Assembly: GCA_017475895.1 (NCBI GenBank)
Contig: JAFVEQ010000012.1
Span: 1-64,000 of the forward strand
From: Rickettsiales bacterium
GTDB taxonomy: Bacteria; Pseudomonadota; Alphaproteobacteria; Rickettsiales; UBA1997
Direction of reading: 5' to 3'
DNA length: 64,000 nt
The translations under genes were made by a program, and so were the position numbers. Shown piece by piece: positions 18,776 through 27,882 of the stretch. The notes under the pieces are model-generated. The model did no database searches and had not been told where the DNA came from. It was given only the letters and a program-made list of their open reading frames with translations. Positions within the stretch are counted from its first letter, which is position 1. Each line of letters begins with the position of its first letter.

Positions 18776-19192
18776 TTAAGATTTATTTAATAATTCCTTA
18801 ACTTGTTCATCAAAAAGACTAATGCTTTCATCGGACCAACCCATTATATAACTATCGTTCATAACTATAAGTGGTGTTCCCACCTGATTGCCAAGTTCAA
18901 ACTTTTTAACTGACTGTATAAATAACCTATAACCCTTTACGTCACCGATGTTAATCATGACCAACGGTAAATTTTCGTAATTATTGTTTATATACTCCAT
19001 AGCCGTATGACAATGCGGACAAGTATTTTGATAAAAAAAGTATATTTTATCTGGTAAAATATCGCCTTTGGCTATCGTTTCGGTATTAGGCCTAGTGTTT
19101 TCATTGTTATTTTTATCGATGTTTACATTCTCTTCACAACCGGTGATGCCCAACGAGAATATAATCAACAATATCAAAAATAATTTTTTCAT
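18776..19192 (-). CDS. Thioredoxin/glutaredoxin-fold lipoprotein with CPHC motif
   Basis: The signal peptide ends in an ITGC lipobox (Cys19 from the chosen ATG), giving a periplasmic lipid-anchored protein. The mature domain has a CPHC redox motif (Cys58, Cys61) and the cis-proline GTP loop of thioredoxin-fold proteins. The size of 138 residues suggests a minimal thiol reductase or oxidase; CPHC is also the DsbA active-site sequence, but the DsbA helical insert is absent. It follows the conserved 202-residue gene by 7 bases, so the two are probably co-transcribed. Confidence 0.8.
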   Translation of the reverse strand: MKKLFLILLIIFSLGITGCEENVNIDKNNNENTRPNTETIAKGDILPDKIYFFYQNTCPHCHTAMEYINNNYENLPLVMINIGDVKGYRLFIQSVKKFELGNQVGTPLIVMNDSYIMGWSDESISLFDEQVKELLNKS

Positions 19193-19199
19193 ATTATAC

Positions 19200-19808
19200 C
19201 TATTCAATGCAGCAATTTACAGCTTTTTTAACAAAATTTTTCATTTTATCCATAACGCCTTCACTCTTGTTTTCATTTTTTTCTTGTTTTTCTTCTATTT
19301 TATCTTCGTTCATAGACTCACTAACTTTATCACTTATGGCTTCAATATCTTTTTTTGTGTCTTCTATCCATTTAACATCTTTTATGTTTAGCATATTCAT
19401 GTTTAATCCCCAGAATAAACAATATAATTCATAGGATTTATCAAACAATTTATTGGCTTCTTCGGTATTATTTAAACTTTGTTGTTTTGTACCCACCTCC
19501 ATGAGTCTCATAGATGCCGACAAAAGATGTTTAGATATACACCAAACCTCACCTTCATATGTAGGTATTAGCTTCATCATCAGATTTTTTCTTATATCCC
19601 TAACCTGCTGTATTAAATCATAGTATGACGTCTTACCAGTCTTTGCACCGGAAAACATCAGATGTTCCTCTATGGATATTAAATTCATTACACCTATTGT
19701 TAGATCCTGATCAGACGATAAATCTTTCGGATTTATCTTTTTTGCCTCATCGACCTTTTCTATAAAATCCTTAAGATTGCCAATTTTTGCCATTTTAGAT
19801 TTTTTCAC
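19200..19808 (-). CDS. Conserved hypothetical protein, helical, 202 residues
   Basis: This is a soluble, helix-rich protein with a well-ordered core (residues about 35-150) containing LISIEEHLMFSGAKTGKT and GEVWCISKHLLSASMRLMEVG, followed by a charged low-complexity tail ending in NCCIE. I recall similar uncharacterised proteins in other uncultured bacteria but cannot name a domain. It is the first gene of a probable two-gene unit with the CPHC lipoprotein. Codons 1-6 contain two ATGs, so the exact start is uncertain. Confidence 0.65.
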   Translation of the reverse strand: MKKSKMAKIGNLKDFIEKVDEAKKINPKDLSSDQDLTIGVMNLISIEEHLMFSGAKTGKTSYYDLIQQVRDIRKNLMMKLIPTYEGEVWCISKHLLSASMRLMEVGTKQQSLNNTEEANKLFDKSYELYCLFWGLNMNMLNIKDVKWIEDTKKDIEAISDKVSESMNEDKIEEKQEKNENKSEGVMDKMKNFVKKAVNCCIE

Positions 19809-19892
19809 GTTATTTGACGATAGGATAAAATAAATATTTTATTTATCAACAATATTTTGGCTAATTTTTCTAAATATAACAGATTGAATTCA

Positions 19893-19969
19893 TGGTGCAT
19901 CCTGTGCGATTCGAACGCGCGACCCACAGCTTAGAAGGCTGTTGCTCTATCCAACTGAGCTAAGGATGC
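19893..19969 (-). tRNA. tRNA-Arg (TCT)
   Basis: The gene folds as a cloverleaf read on the minus strand. The acceptor GCATCCT pairs with AGGATGC, the D arm is GCTC...GAGC, and the anticodon loop CTTCTAA gives TCT. The T loop is TTCGAAT and the 3' CCA is encoded. One C-A mismatch occurs in the T stem. It decodes AGA, the dominant Arg codon of this window. Confidence 0.95.
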
Positions 19970-19978
19970 ACTGAGTTT

Positions 19979-20007
19979 AGTATAATAATAATTATTGTTA
20001 AAGTCAA
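19979..20007 (-). promoter_or_regulatory. Promoter of tRNA-Arg
   Basis: Read on the minus strand, TTGACT (20007-20002) is followed after 17 bases by TATACT (19984-19979), about 10 bases before the tRNA 5' end. Confidence 0.75.
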
Positions 20008-20034
20008 TAAAAATTTTTATTTATAACACCAAAA

Positions 20035-20511
20035 TTATTCAATCCACATAACTTCAAGTACTTCAAAGTTTCTAACACCACTGGGAACAACAATTTCAAT
20101 AGAATCACCAACAGATTTACCAATTAATGCCTTTCCTATGGGAGAATTGATGGATATTATGTTACGCGTAGAGTCGGCCTCCACCTCACTTAATATTTTA
20201 TATTTAACCTCCTTCTCCGTGTCCTCATCCACCAATAAAACAGTTGCCCCAAAATCTATTACGTTTCCGGATAATCTTGATATATCCACCACATCGGCAT
20301 TACTTATCTTTTCCGTAAGATTTGTAATCATACCTTCAATAACTCTCTGTTTATCCTTTGAATAGTGGTATTCAGCGTTTTCACTCAAATCTCCCAATTC
20401 TATCGCTTCACCTATAGCCTTTGATATCTTAGGTCTTTCAACATTAATCAAGTTATCCAATTCCCCTTTCAGCTTATTGTAGCCTTCCCTTGTAATCTTA
20501 AATCTCTGCAT
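20035..20511 (-). CDS. greA: Transcription elongation factor GreA
   Basis: GreA rescues backtracked RNA polymerase by stimulating transcript cleavage. The N-terminal coiled coil (residues 1-75) carries the conserved RPKISKAIGEAIELGDLSENAEYH segment with acidic tip residues. The C-terminal FKBP-like domain includes ISINSPIGKALIGKSVGD. At 158 residues the length is exactly typical. A 6-bp hairpin (CGTTAA...TTAACG, about 20563-20585) lies between it and metK. Confidence 0.97.
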   Translation of the reverse strand: MQRFKITREGYNKLKGELDNLINVERPKISKAIGEAIELGDLSENAEYHYSKDKQRVIEGMITNLTEKISNADVVDISRLSGNVIDFGATVLLVDEDTEKEVKYKILSEVEADSTRNIISINSPIGKALIGKSVGDSIEIVVPSGVRNFEVLEVMWIE

Positions 20512-20612
20512 TTCTAATACAAAATAAATTAAATAAAATAATTAATAGTACATCGTTAAATAGTAGTTTCTTAACGGATAAAAAGCAAGAAATAATTTTT
20601 TGATTTTTAAAA

Positions 20613-21782
20613 TTATTTTAAACCAAAATACTTCTTGACGCTTGGAACCAAATCGGTTTTTTCCCAAGAAAAATGCCCGTCTGCTTCTGGTTTTCTACCA
20701 AAATGTCCATAGGCTGCCGTTTTTTTATAAATTGGCTTATTCAGTCCCAATATTTCTCTTATACTTCTCGGTTTTAGATCAACTAAAGTTAACAAAACAT
20801 CCTGTATTTTTTCTTCATCAACCTTATTTGTATTAAATGTATTAACATAAAAGGATATTGGTTCCGCAATACCTATAGCATAGGACAGTTGTATTAAACA
20901 TTTATCAGCTATTCCACTGGCTACAACATTTTTTGCTAAATATCTGGCGATATAAGCCGCACTTCTGTCAACTTTTGTTGGATCTTTACCGCTGAACGCA
21001 CCACCACCATGTGGAGCATAACCACCATATGTATCAACTATTATTTTTCTTCCGGTCAGACCAGCATCGCCATCAGGTCCACCAATCACAAATCTTCCGG
21101 TTGGATTTATCAATATTTTTGTTTCTTCATCCACAAAGTTATCCGGTAACACCTTTTTTATATATGGAATCACAAGTTCCTTTACTTTTTCTAAACTTAT
21201 ATTTTCTCTATGTTGTATTGATATTAAAACAGTATCAGCCTTTACTGGAAAATCATTAACATATCTTAAGGTTATTTGTGATTTTGCATCCGGTCCAAGT
21301 CCATTTATTTTTCCACTTTTTATGTCTTTCATTATTTCCTCTAACAATCTACTGGAGTAGTATATGGCAGATGGCATATATTCTTCTGTTTCGTTACAGG
21401 CATAACCAAACATTATACCTTGGTCTCCAGCCCCCTCATCTTTTTTATCTGTTTCATCAACACCAATAGCAATATCTGCGGATTGTGAGTGTAACAAATT
21501 TTCAATCTTCACTGTTTTCCAGTTAAAGTTTTTCTGTTCATAACCTATTTCTTTAATTGTATTTCTGACAGTATTTTCAATCTCTTCATTGGAAATTTTT
21601 TTAGAGCATCTAACTTCACCAGCAATTTTTATATTATTTGTAGTGGCTAATGTTTCACAGGCAACCCTAGAGTATGGGTCTTTACTCAAAAATAAATCTA
21701 AAATTGCATCTGAAATTTGATCACAAACTTTGTCCGGATGTCCTTCTGAGACAGACTCACTTGTAAATATATAGTTTTTCAT
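20613..21782 (-). CDS. metK: S-adenosylmethionine synthase
   Basis: This enzyme makes SAM from methionine and ATP. It carries the family motifs SEGHPDKVCDQISDA near the N-terminus, GAGDQGIMFGYA near residue 116 and GGGAFSGKDPTKVDRSAAY near residue 258. At 389 residues the length is normal. The upstream 165 bases are almost pure A/T and show no SAM riboswitch that I can recognise, so control, if any, is not visible. Confidence 0.98.
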   Translation of the reverse strand: MKNYIFTSESVSEGHPDKVCDQISDAILDLFLSKDPYSRVACETLATTNNIKIAGEVRCSKKISNEEIENTVRNTIKEIGYEQKNFNWKTVKIENLLHSQSADIAIGVDETDKKDEGAGDQGIMFGYACNETEEYMPSAIYYSSRLLEEIMKDIKSGKINGLGPDAKSQITLRYVNDFPVKADTVLISIQHRENISLEKVKELVIPYIKKVLPDNFVDEETKILINPTGRFVIGGPDGDAGLTGRKIIVDTYGGYAPHGGGAFSGKDPTKVDRSAAYIARYLAKNVVASGIADKCLIQLSYAIGIAEPISFYVNTFNTNKVDEEKIQDVLLTLVDLKPRSIREILGLNKPIYKKTAAYGHFGRKPEADGHFSWEKTDLVPSVKKYFGLK

Positions 21783-21843
21783 TTTTTGTAATAATTATTA
21801 TAAATAGACAATAATATACTTATTTTAATAAAAATATATATTA

Positions 21844-21865
21844 TTTTTTGTAATAATATTGTCAA
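21844..21865 (-). promoter_or_regulatory. Possible metK promoter
   Basis: On the minus strand TTGACA (21865-21860) is followed after about 16 bases by TAATAT, within the AT-rich leader of metK. The -10 match is only 4 of 6, so this is tentative. Confidence 0.4.
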
Positions 21866-21947
21866 GTAATTAGTACTATAAATTAAAACTTGTTTAAAAA
21901 AAAAGAACTATTATAATAAAATCAAGTATATTTATGTTTTTAATTTT

Positions 21948-23039
21948 ATGTTATCTAAAATCAAGAAACTGGCAAATGATGTAGTGTCCTTTTTAAAAAA
22001 TAATGTATTTAACATTGTATTATCAATAATACTCATATTTATCTTTATATTATCGCCAAAAACAACAGTTTTTGTAAATACAAATAAAAACGATGAAGTA
22101 GAAATTTTTACGCAGGATGGTTGTTATCACTGTAATGACTTAGATAATTTTTTAAAAACAATTGATACAACGAACTATAAAATCAGGTTCTACAATATCA
22201 CAAACAATAAAAAAAACCAAAATACACTACTAAAATATGTCAGTAAATATAATATACCATTAAACACATTGGGAACACCGATAATTTTTCACAAAAATGG
22301 TTATAGGGCAGGATTTATAAACAACGAAGAAAATAAAAACGAAATTATAGAAATATTAAAAACAAGTACAAAAAATAGCGATTCTAACCTACCAAATGTA
22401 AATAAATACCAAGGTAGTTTTTTTGATATTTCAATAAAAACACAAATAAACAATCTGTATTCTGTAGCAATAATTTTACTTGTGTTGTCGGTCATGATAT
22501 TATTCAACAACAAACACAAAGCCAATTTATTGTTGTTATGTTTCTTTACATCATCAATAATCATGAATTTTTTATTTATGATAGAGTGGTTAAATGCCTT
22601 TTCTGTTGCCAGATGGACCCGTCTCTTTAATTTAGTTTTAGGACTATTAATATTATTCTATTGCATAAAATGTTTATACCATCTTGTTCGCAAAAACGGG
22701 AAAAATGTTTTTGAGAGTAAAAAGGACAAGCTATCAAATTTTATTATATTATTAGCTGTTTGTCTGTCATCTATAAGAATAATAACAATAACTGTACAAA
22801 ACGAAGAGATATTTAATTCCTATATGCAAAATATCAATAATTTTGATTTTTTAAAATATTTGTTATTTATGTTAATTTCATTCATTTCATCTGCCATTAT
22901 TGCATTAATTGTAAAATGTTTTCATAAATTACTTGAAAATTTTATTTTTAATAATAATAATTGTAAGGTAAAATTTTACATTTTTGATGTAATTTTACTT
23001 TTTGTAGGTATATATTTAACATTTGTTATAAATTACTAA
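21948..23039 (+). CDS. Thioredoxin-fold domain fused to a polytopic membrane domain
   Basis: An N-terminal membrane helix (residues about 20-38) precedes an external glutaredoxin-like domain with CYHC (Cys59, Cys62) and a cis-proline TLGTP loop. After about residue 165, six further hydrophobic segments follow, giving about seven in total. The membrane part holds scattered cysteines but no recognisable DsbD or CcdA motif. A thiol redox role across the inner membrane is plausible by analogy with DsbD-type fusions but is inference. It is divergent from metK and precedes the beta-CASP RNase by 14 bases. Confidence 0.72.
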   Translation: MLSKIKKLANDVVSFLKNNVFNIVLSIILIFIFILSPKTTVFVNTNKNDEVEIFTQDGCYHCNDLDNFLKTIDTTNYKIRFYNITNNKKNQNTLLKYVSKYNIPLNTLGTPIIFHKNGYRAGFINNEENKNEIIEILKTSTKNSDSNLPNVNKYQGSFFDISIKTQINNLYSVAIILLVLSVMILFNNKHKANLLLLCFFTSSIIMNFLFMIEWLNAFSVARWTRLFNLVLGLLILFYCIKCLYHLVRKNGKNVFESKKDKLSNFIILLAVCLSSIRIITITVQNEEIFNSYMQNINNFDFLKYLLFMLISFISSAIIALIVKCFHKLLENFIFNNNNCKVKFYIFDVILLFVGIYLTFVINY

Positions 23040-23053
23040 ATTATTAGTGAAAA

Positions 23054-24508
23054 ATGCACGAAAATATAATGAAACCATACCCCAAAAAAAGTGTTCTTAG
23101 AACACTGACTGATAGTATAAAGAAGCTTAACATTAAAAATGTAAATATAAAAATACCACAAATTACATTCTGCGGAGCGTCAAAAACCGTTACGGGATCA
23201 AAATATTTAGTAGAATATAAAGACAAAAAGATATTGGTGGACTGTGGTCTTTTCCAAGGACTAAAGGATGAAAGAATTAGAAATCGCCAAAAAATGCCAT
23301 TTTTCCCGAAAAAAGTTGATGCAATACTGTTAACACATGCTCATTTAGACCATAGTGGCTATATACCATTGATGGTTAAAGAAGGTTTTACCGGACCAGT
23401 GTATTGTACTAAAGCAACGTTCGAATTGTGTAAAATAATTCTACCGGATTCGGGTTTTCTGCAGGAGGAAGATGTAAGATATTTAAAGAAAAAAGGTGGA
23501 AAATATCAGGAAGCTACACCATTGTATACGGAAGAGGATGCTGTTAAATGTCTAAAACAGTTTAAAGTTGTTGATTTTAATAAAGTAAATAGAATTGATG
23601 ATGATATAGATTTCAAAATAACCGGAGCAGGACACATCTTAGGAGCTGGGGTTATATCTTTAACTTTAGGCGACAAAGTTGTTGTATTTTCTGGTGATTT
23701 AGGCAGAACAAATGATGACATACTTTATGATCCGCAAAAGGTTAAACATGGTGATTATATACTGTGTGAATCCACGTACGGAGACAAGGTTCACAAAAAC
23801 ATAGATCAAAAGGAAGAGTTGGGTAAAATTATAAATAAAACGGTTTCCAGAGGTGGTAATCTTATAGTTCCAGCGTTTGCTGTTGGTAGAACACAGTTGA
23901 TATTATACTATATACACCAATTAAAAATGGAAAAGAAAATTCCAGCGGTACCAATTTTTGTCGATAGTCCAATGTCCATAAAAGCCACAAATCTTTTGGA
24001 TGATTTCATAGATCAACACAAGCTGTCCGAAAAGGATTGTATTGATATGTTCAATGATACGAAATTTACCACAACCGTTGACCAGTCAAAAAGAATATTT
24101 GAGCAAAAAGTTCCATCAATAATCATATCCGCAAGCGGTATGGCAACCGGTGGTAGAATTTTGCATCATTTAGCACACTATGGACCGGACAATAAAAATA
24201 CAATCCTGCTGGTCGGCTATCAGGCAGTCGGCACTAGAGGTAGAGCTCTACAGGATGGTAAAAAAGAACTAAAAATTCACGGACAAGTGGTAAAAATCAA
24301 TGCGGAAGTGGAAAGACTAGAAAACATGTCAGCACACGCAGATTCAAACGAGTTAATTGAATGGTTAAAGGGTTTTGAAGATAAACCCAAAAAACTGTTC
24401 ATAGTTCACGGCGAAGAAAAATCCAGCAATATTTTTGCCGAGAGAGTAGAAAAAGAATTACAATGGGATACTTTAATTCCAGAGTATTTACAAATATATC
24501 AACTATAA
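23054..24508 (+). CDS. Beta-CASP metallo-beta-lactamase-fold RNase
   Basis: This metal-dependent RNase belongs to the CPSF73/RNase J-related group. The MBL motif THAHLDHSG lies near residue 95, with GAGHILGAG, an FSGDLG segment and the C-terminal RNA-specificity motifs (SASGMATGGRILHHL, AHADSNELIEW, VHGE). At 484 residues it has about 35 extra N-terminal residues relative to related enzymes, and an internal ATG (codon 6) could also serve. The next gene begins 14 bases after its stop, preceded by AGGGAG, which suggests an operon linking RNA decay to nucleotide salvage. Confidence 0.9.
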   Translation: MHENIMKPYPKKSVLRTLTDSIKKLNIKNVNIKIPQITFCGASKTVTGSKYLVEYKDKKILVDCGLFQGLKDERIRNRQKMPFFPKKVDAILLTHAHLDHSGYIPLMVKEGFTGPVYCTKATFELCKIILPDSGFLQEEDVRYLKKKGGKYQEATPLYTEEDAVKCLKQFKVVDFNKVNRIDDDIDFKITGAGHILGAGVISLTLGDKVVVFSGDLGRTNDDILYDPQKVKHGDYILCESTYGDKVHKNIDQKEELGKIINKTVSRGGNLIVPAFAVGRTQLILYYIHQLKMEKKIPAVPIFVDSPMSIKATNLLDDFIDQHKLSEKDCIDMFNDTKFTTTVDQSKRIFEQKVPSIIISASGMATGGRILHHLAHYGPDNKNTILLVGYQAVGTRGRALQDGKKELKIHGQVVKINAEVERLENMSAHADSNELIEWLKGFEDKPKKLFIVHGEEKSSNIFAERVEKELQWDTLIPEYLQIYQL

Positions 24509-24522
24509 AATTAGGGAGTAAA

Positions 24523-26007
24523 ATGACTAAGTTAAAATGTAAGATTTTAAACATTGATACAGGTAGAGAACCAATAATTTTTTTAAATGGTAATTCGAGT
24601 GTTGTTAAAGAAGAAGGTTTTTCTGCATTAGCAAGAATTAAAGTATCCAGCAGTGAAAGATATGCATACACAACATTATATTTATCAGATATGGTTGGCG
24701 AAAATGAGGTTGGTTTATCCAGTAAAGTTGAAAGTACATTAAAAGCAAAAAATGGTGAAGAGTTCGAAGTTGCACATATGGAACCACTATTATCATTCAG
24801 TGCTATAAGAAACAAACTAAGAGGTAAACCCTTTACTGAAGAAGGTATATTTGAAGCCATAAAGGATGTGGTAGATGGTAAATATTCCGATATGCACATG
24901 GCTTGTTTATGCTCTGCCACAGAGGGAGATCAATTATCACCTGATGAAATAGCTTATTTCGCTAAGGCAATGGTGAATACCGGAAAGGTTATGAAATGGA
25001 ATTACGATATAGTTGTTGATAAACACTGTATTGGTGGTATACCAGGAAACAGAACAACACCACCAGCAATAGCAATAGTTGCTGAATATGGATTACACAT
25101 TCCTAAAACATCATCAAGAGCCATAACTTCACCAGCCGGTACAGCTGATGTGATGGAAGTGTTAACCAATATTGTTGTTCCAACCGATAGAATGAAAGAA
25201 GTTGTAGATAAAGCTGGAGGATGTTTAATTTGGGGTGGAGCTGTTGACCTAAACCCAAGTGATGATATCATAATAAATGTTAAAAAAGACCTAGACTTGG
25301 ATAGTAAAGGACAAATGTTAGCATCAATTTTGTCTAAAAAGGTTGCTGCTGGTTCTACACACATATTGATAGATGTACCATACGGTCCATCAGCAAAAAC
25401 AAAGAGTAAAGAAACAGCTGAAGTGCTAAAGAACGATTTTGAAACTCTTGGTAAAAAATTAGGTGTAAAGGTTATAGTTAATCTAAGCGACGGAAGACAA
25501 CCAGTTGGAAATGGTGTTGGTCCAGCTCTAGAAGCATTGGATGTAGTTAAAGTTTTAAAAAACGATCCGGATGCTCCAAAGGATTTGAAAGAAAAAACCA
25601 TTTACCTATCGGGACTAATAATAGAATTTGACCCAAAAGTTAAAAAAGGTGAAGGTGAAAAAATAGCAAGAGAAATTCTTGAAAGTGGAAGAGCTTGGGA
25701 GAGATTTTTAAAGATCTGTGACGCACAGGGTGGTGGATTAAAGGAAATACCAGTTGCTAAATTTACACAGGATATACTTGCTGACAAGGATGGTGAAGTT
25801 TACGAATTTGATAACAGAAAACTATCATACTTAGCTAAGCTGGCCGGATGTCCTAGTCAAAAGGCAGCGGGTGTATATCTATATAAACACCTTGGAGATA
25901 AAGTAAAAAAAGGAGAAAAGTTATTCACAATTCACAGCAATTCAAAGGGTGAATTGGATCTAGCTATTCAATTGACAAAAGAAGTAGAAATAATTAAGAT
26001 AAAATAA
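24523..26007 (+). CDS. AMP phosphorylase/thymidine phosphorylase, archaeal-type family
   Basis: This enzyme of the nucleoside/nucleotide phosphorylase family carries the N-terminal extra domain (residues 1-85) seen in archaeal AMP phosphorylases and in long bacterial relatives. The core has KHCIGGIPGNRTTPP, TSSRAITSPAGTADVMEV and the glycine-rich phosphate-binding loop. It probably releases ribose-1,5-bisphosphate from NMPs or deoxyribose-1-phosphate from thymidine; which substrate cannot be told. I start at the ATG preceded by AGGGAG rather than the longer frame reaching into the RNase gene. The length is 494 residues. Confidence 0.88.
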   Translation: MTKLKCKILNIDTGREPIIFLNGNSSVVKEEGFSALARIKVSSSERYAYTTLYLSDMVGENEVGLSSKVESTLKAKNGEEFEVAHMEPLLSFSAIRNKLRGKPFTEEGIFEAIKDVVDGKYSDMHMACLCSATEGDQLSPDEIAYFAKAMVNTGKVMKWNYDIVVDKHCIGGIPGNRTTPPAIAIVAEYGLHIPKTSSRAITSPAGTADVMEVLTNIVVPTDRMKEVVDKAGGCLIWGGAVDLNPSDDIIINVKKDLDLDSKGQMLASILSKKVAAGSTHILIDVPYGPSAKTKSKETAEVLKNDFETLGKKLGVKVIVNLSDGRQPVGNGVGPALEALDVVKVLKNDPDAPKDLKEKTIYLSGLIIEFDPKVKKGEGEKIAREILESGRAWERFLKICDAQGGGLKEIPVAKFTQDILADKDGEVYEFDNRKLSYLAKLAGCPSQKAAGVYLYKHLGDKVKKGEKLFTIHSNSKGELDLAIQLTKEVEIIKIK

Positions 26008-26015
26008 AAGTAATA

Positions 26016-26046
26016 TAGGGTGGTTGTCAAACCACCCTAATTTTGT
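26016..26046 (+). terminator. Rho-independent terminator after the phosphorylase gene
   Basis: A perfect 10-bp stem (TAGGGTGGTT / AACCACCCTA) with a 4-base GTCA loop at 26016-26039 is followed by ATTTTGTTT. This is the clearest intrinsic terminator in the window. Confidence 0.88.
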
Positions 26047-26055
26047 TTGTGTAAT

Positions 26056-26505
26056 ATGAAAATACTATTATATCAACCAGACATTGCAGGAAATGTTGGA
26101 ACGATTATGCGAATGTCTGTGTGTTTTGATTTGGAATTAAATATAATTGAGCCCTGCGGTTTTCCATTTGACGAAAATAAAATCATGAAAAGATCGGCAA
26201 TGGATTATCTTGACAATGTTAAACTGAAAAGATATAGTAGTTTTGAGGAGTTTAAAGAAAATAATAAAGACTGCAGAGTAATATTATTAACCACAAAATC
26301 AAGTGTACCCTATCACACATTTAGTTTTAAGGAAAATGACGTCATAATGGTTGGTCGAGAAAGTGCCGGAGTTCCAGAAGAAATACACAATTCTGTAGAT
26401 AGCAGACTACTGATACCTATGAAAAATGGCGCCAGATGTTTAAATGTAGCAATTAGTTTATCAATAGTTTTAGGTGAAGCACTAAGGCAATGTAAATTGT
26501 ATTAG
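26056..26505 (+). CDS. trmL: tRNA (cytidine/uridine-34-2'-O)-methyltransferase TrmL
   Basis: This SPOUT-family knotted methyltransferase modifies the wobble base of certain tRNA-Leu species. It has the N-terminal LYQPDIAGNVGTIMRM motif, MVGRESAGVPEEI, and the C-terminal CLNVAISLSIVLGEAL knot. I choose the ATG at 26056 (149 residues) over the upstream TTG. It starts just after the strong terminator and is convergent with the transglutaminase gene. Confidence 0.93.
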   Translation: MKILLYQPDIAGNVGTIMRMSVCFDLELNIIEPCGFPFDENKIMKRSAMDYLDNVKLKRYSSFEEFKENNKDCRVILLTTKSSVPYHTFSFKENDVIMVGRESAGVPEEIHNSVDSRLLIPMKNGARCLNVAISLSIVLGEALRQCKLY

Positions 26506-26523
26506 TATGCTTGCTTTCCTCTG

Positions 26524-27882
26524 TTAATTACCAATATATTCAGCTTTATTATTGATGCTAACACTTACATTGTTGATGTTTCCATACATAGAATATTTTA
26601 CTGGTGTTTTTATGTCATTATATAGAAAAATATGTGATATAGGTAATTTTCCTGAATAAATACCCCAAGTAGGATCTATTGGCAACCATTGACTGTTGTA
26701 ATTGACCATAACCCAAGCATGATTTTCAAATTTCTTTTTATCATAACTGTAGCTTATACCACTGATGGTTTTTGCTGGAATGCTTATACTTCTTAATAAA
26801 TCCTGATATAATATTGAGTAATGTTCACAAACGCCAACTTTAGCATCTAGTATTTCCTTTGAGGTCATTTTTTTGCCAACATAACTTATATCGTATTTCA
26901 TAATTTTATTTACCCATTTTGCTATTTTTACATGGTTTGGCAAATCCGTTTTGTCTTCGTTTAATATGGTATTTATTAGGCTGCTATATTCGCTAACATA
27001 TTCATGTTTGATTTTTAAAGTATCATTTACATCAAAATCATTTAACCAATAAAAATTATTGTAATTATTTTTAATTTTTGCATCAATATTAATAAAAGCA
27101 TTAGTATCTTGATATTTTGAAAATTTAACCTCTATACTATCTTTATCTTTTTTTATTATGTTACCGTCCACATGGTCAATCTGATTACTTGATATGTTGT
27201 AATAAATAATTTCATTATTACCACCAACAAAGTTCAAAGGTACCACCACCTTCAAAGTATTTAGGGAACCAGAGGAATTTTTTACATTAATGTTTGTGGA
27301 AACTTTCCAGATGGCCTTCCTTAAGGTCATTTGGAATAATTCCGCCACACCATCATTGCCGACCACTCCAGAATTGCTGTAAACATTATCATTTACATTA
27401 AAACCATAATGTGTAGAATACACATCCATATTTTCCATTGTTTTAACAACCAGTTCAAATTTTGCTCCGCTAGCAAACTTTGGTATTTGAACCCACTCTC
27501 TTCTTATATACTTTTCATCGTCGTCATTTATAATCTGATACTTAAAATATATTGATACTGAATCGTTATTAAATAATTTATCAAAATGTACCTTTATCGT
27601 ATTATCACCAAATGTGCCACTATTTTTCAGTATTTTACTACTTGTTTTAACATCTAAAAGATTAATTTTTGTTTTTTTATCAAAAATATATCCCCAATAG
27701 TTGTGGTAGTAGTTATTCTTAAGATTTTTTGCTCTTAATTTTATAAAAACTTCAATATCCTGTCCAACATTGTTAAATGTGTTAATTTGCTTCCACTCCT
27801 CCACCACCAGATCAGCTTTAGCTAATCTGGTGACTAGAAGTAAAAACAAAAACAAAAATGTTTTAAATAATTTATTATTCAT
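26524..27882 (-). CDS. Secreted transglutaminase-like protein
   Basis: A signal peptide (residues 1-23, ending near AKA) directs export. Residues 25-300 are beta-rich and resemble no domain I can name. The C-terminal transglutaminase/protease-like domain has an intact Cys-His-Asp triad: Cys352 in VGVCEHYS, His388 in ENHAWV and Asp403 in PIDPTW. The architecture resembles DUF3857-plus-transglutaminase proteins. Its start overlaps the end of the NtrC-like regulator gene by 8 bases, so the two are an operon. Substrates are unknown; peptidoglycan or protein crosslinking, or proteolysis, are possibilities. Confidence 0.85.
   Translation of the reverse strand: MNNKLFKTFLFLFLLLVTRLAKADLVVEEWKQINTFNNVGQDIEVFIKLRAKNLKNNYYHNYWGYIFDKKTKINLLDVKTSSKILKNSGTFGDNTIKVHFDKLFNNDSVSIYFKYQIINDDDEKYIRREWVQIPKFASGAKFELVVKTMENMDVYSTHYGFNVNDNVYSNSGVVGNDGVAELFQMTLRKAIWKVSTNINVKNSSGSLNTLKVVVPLNFVGGNNEIIYYNISSNQIDHVDGNIIKKDKDSIEVKFSKYQDTNAFINIDAKIKNNYNNFYWLNDFDVNDTLKIKHEYVSEYSSLINTILNEDKTDLPNHVKIAKWVNKIMKYDISYVGKKMTSKEILDAKVGVCEHYSILYQDLLRSISIPAKTISGISYSYDKKKFENHAWVMVNYNSQWLPIDPTWGIYSGKLPISHIFLYNDIKTPVKYSMYGNINNVSVSINNKAEYIGN

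Noticed and set aside
21783..21947. Possible SAM riboswitch upstream of metK
   Set aside because: The leader is nearly all A/T, with no conserved riboswitch core or stable stems.
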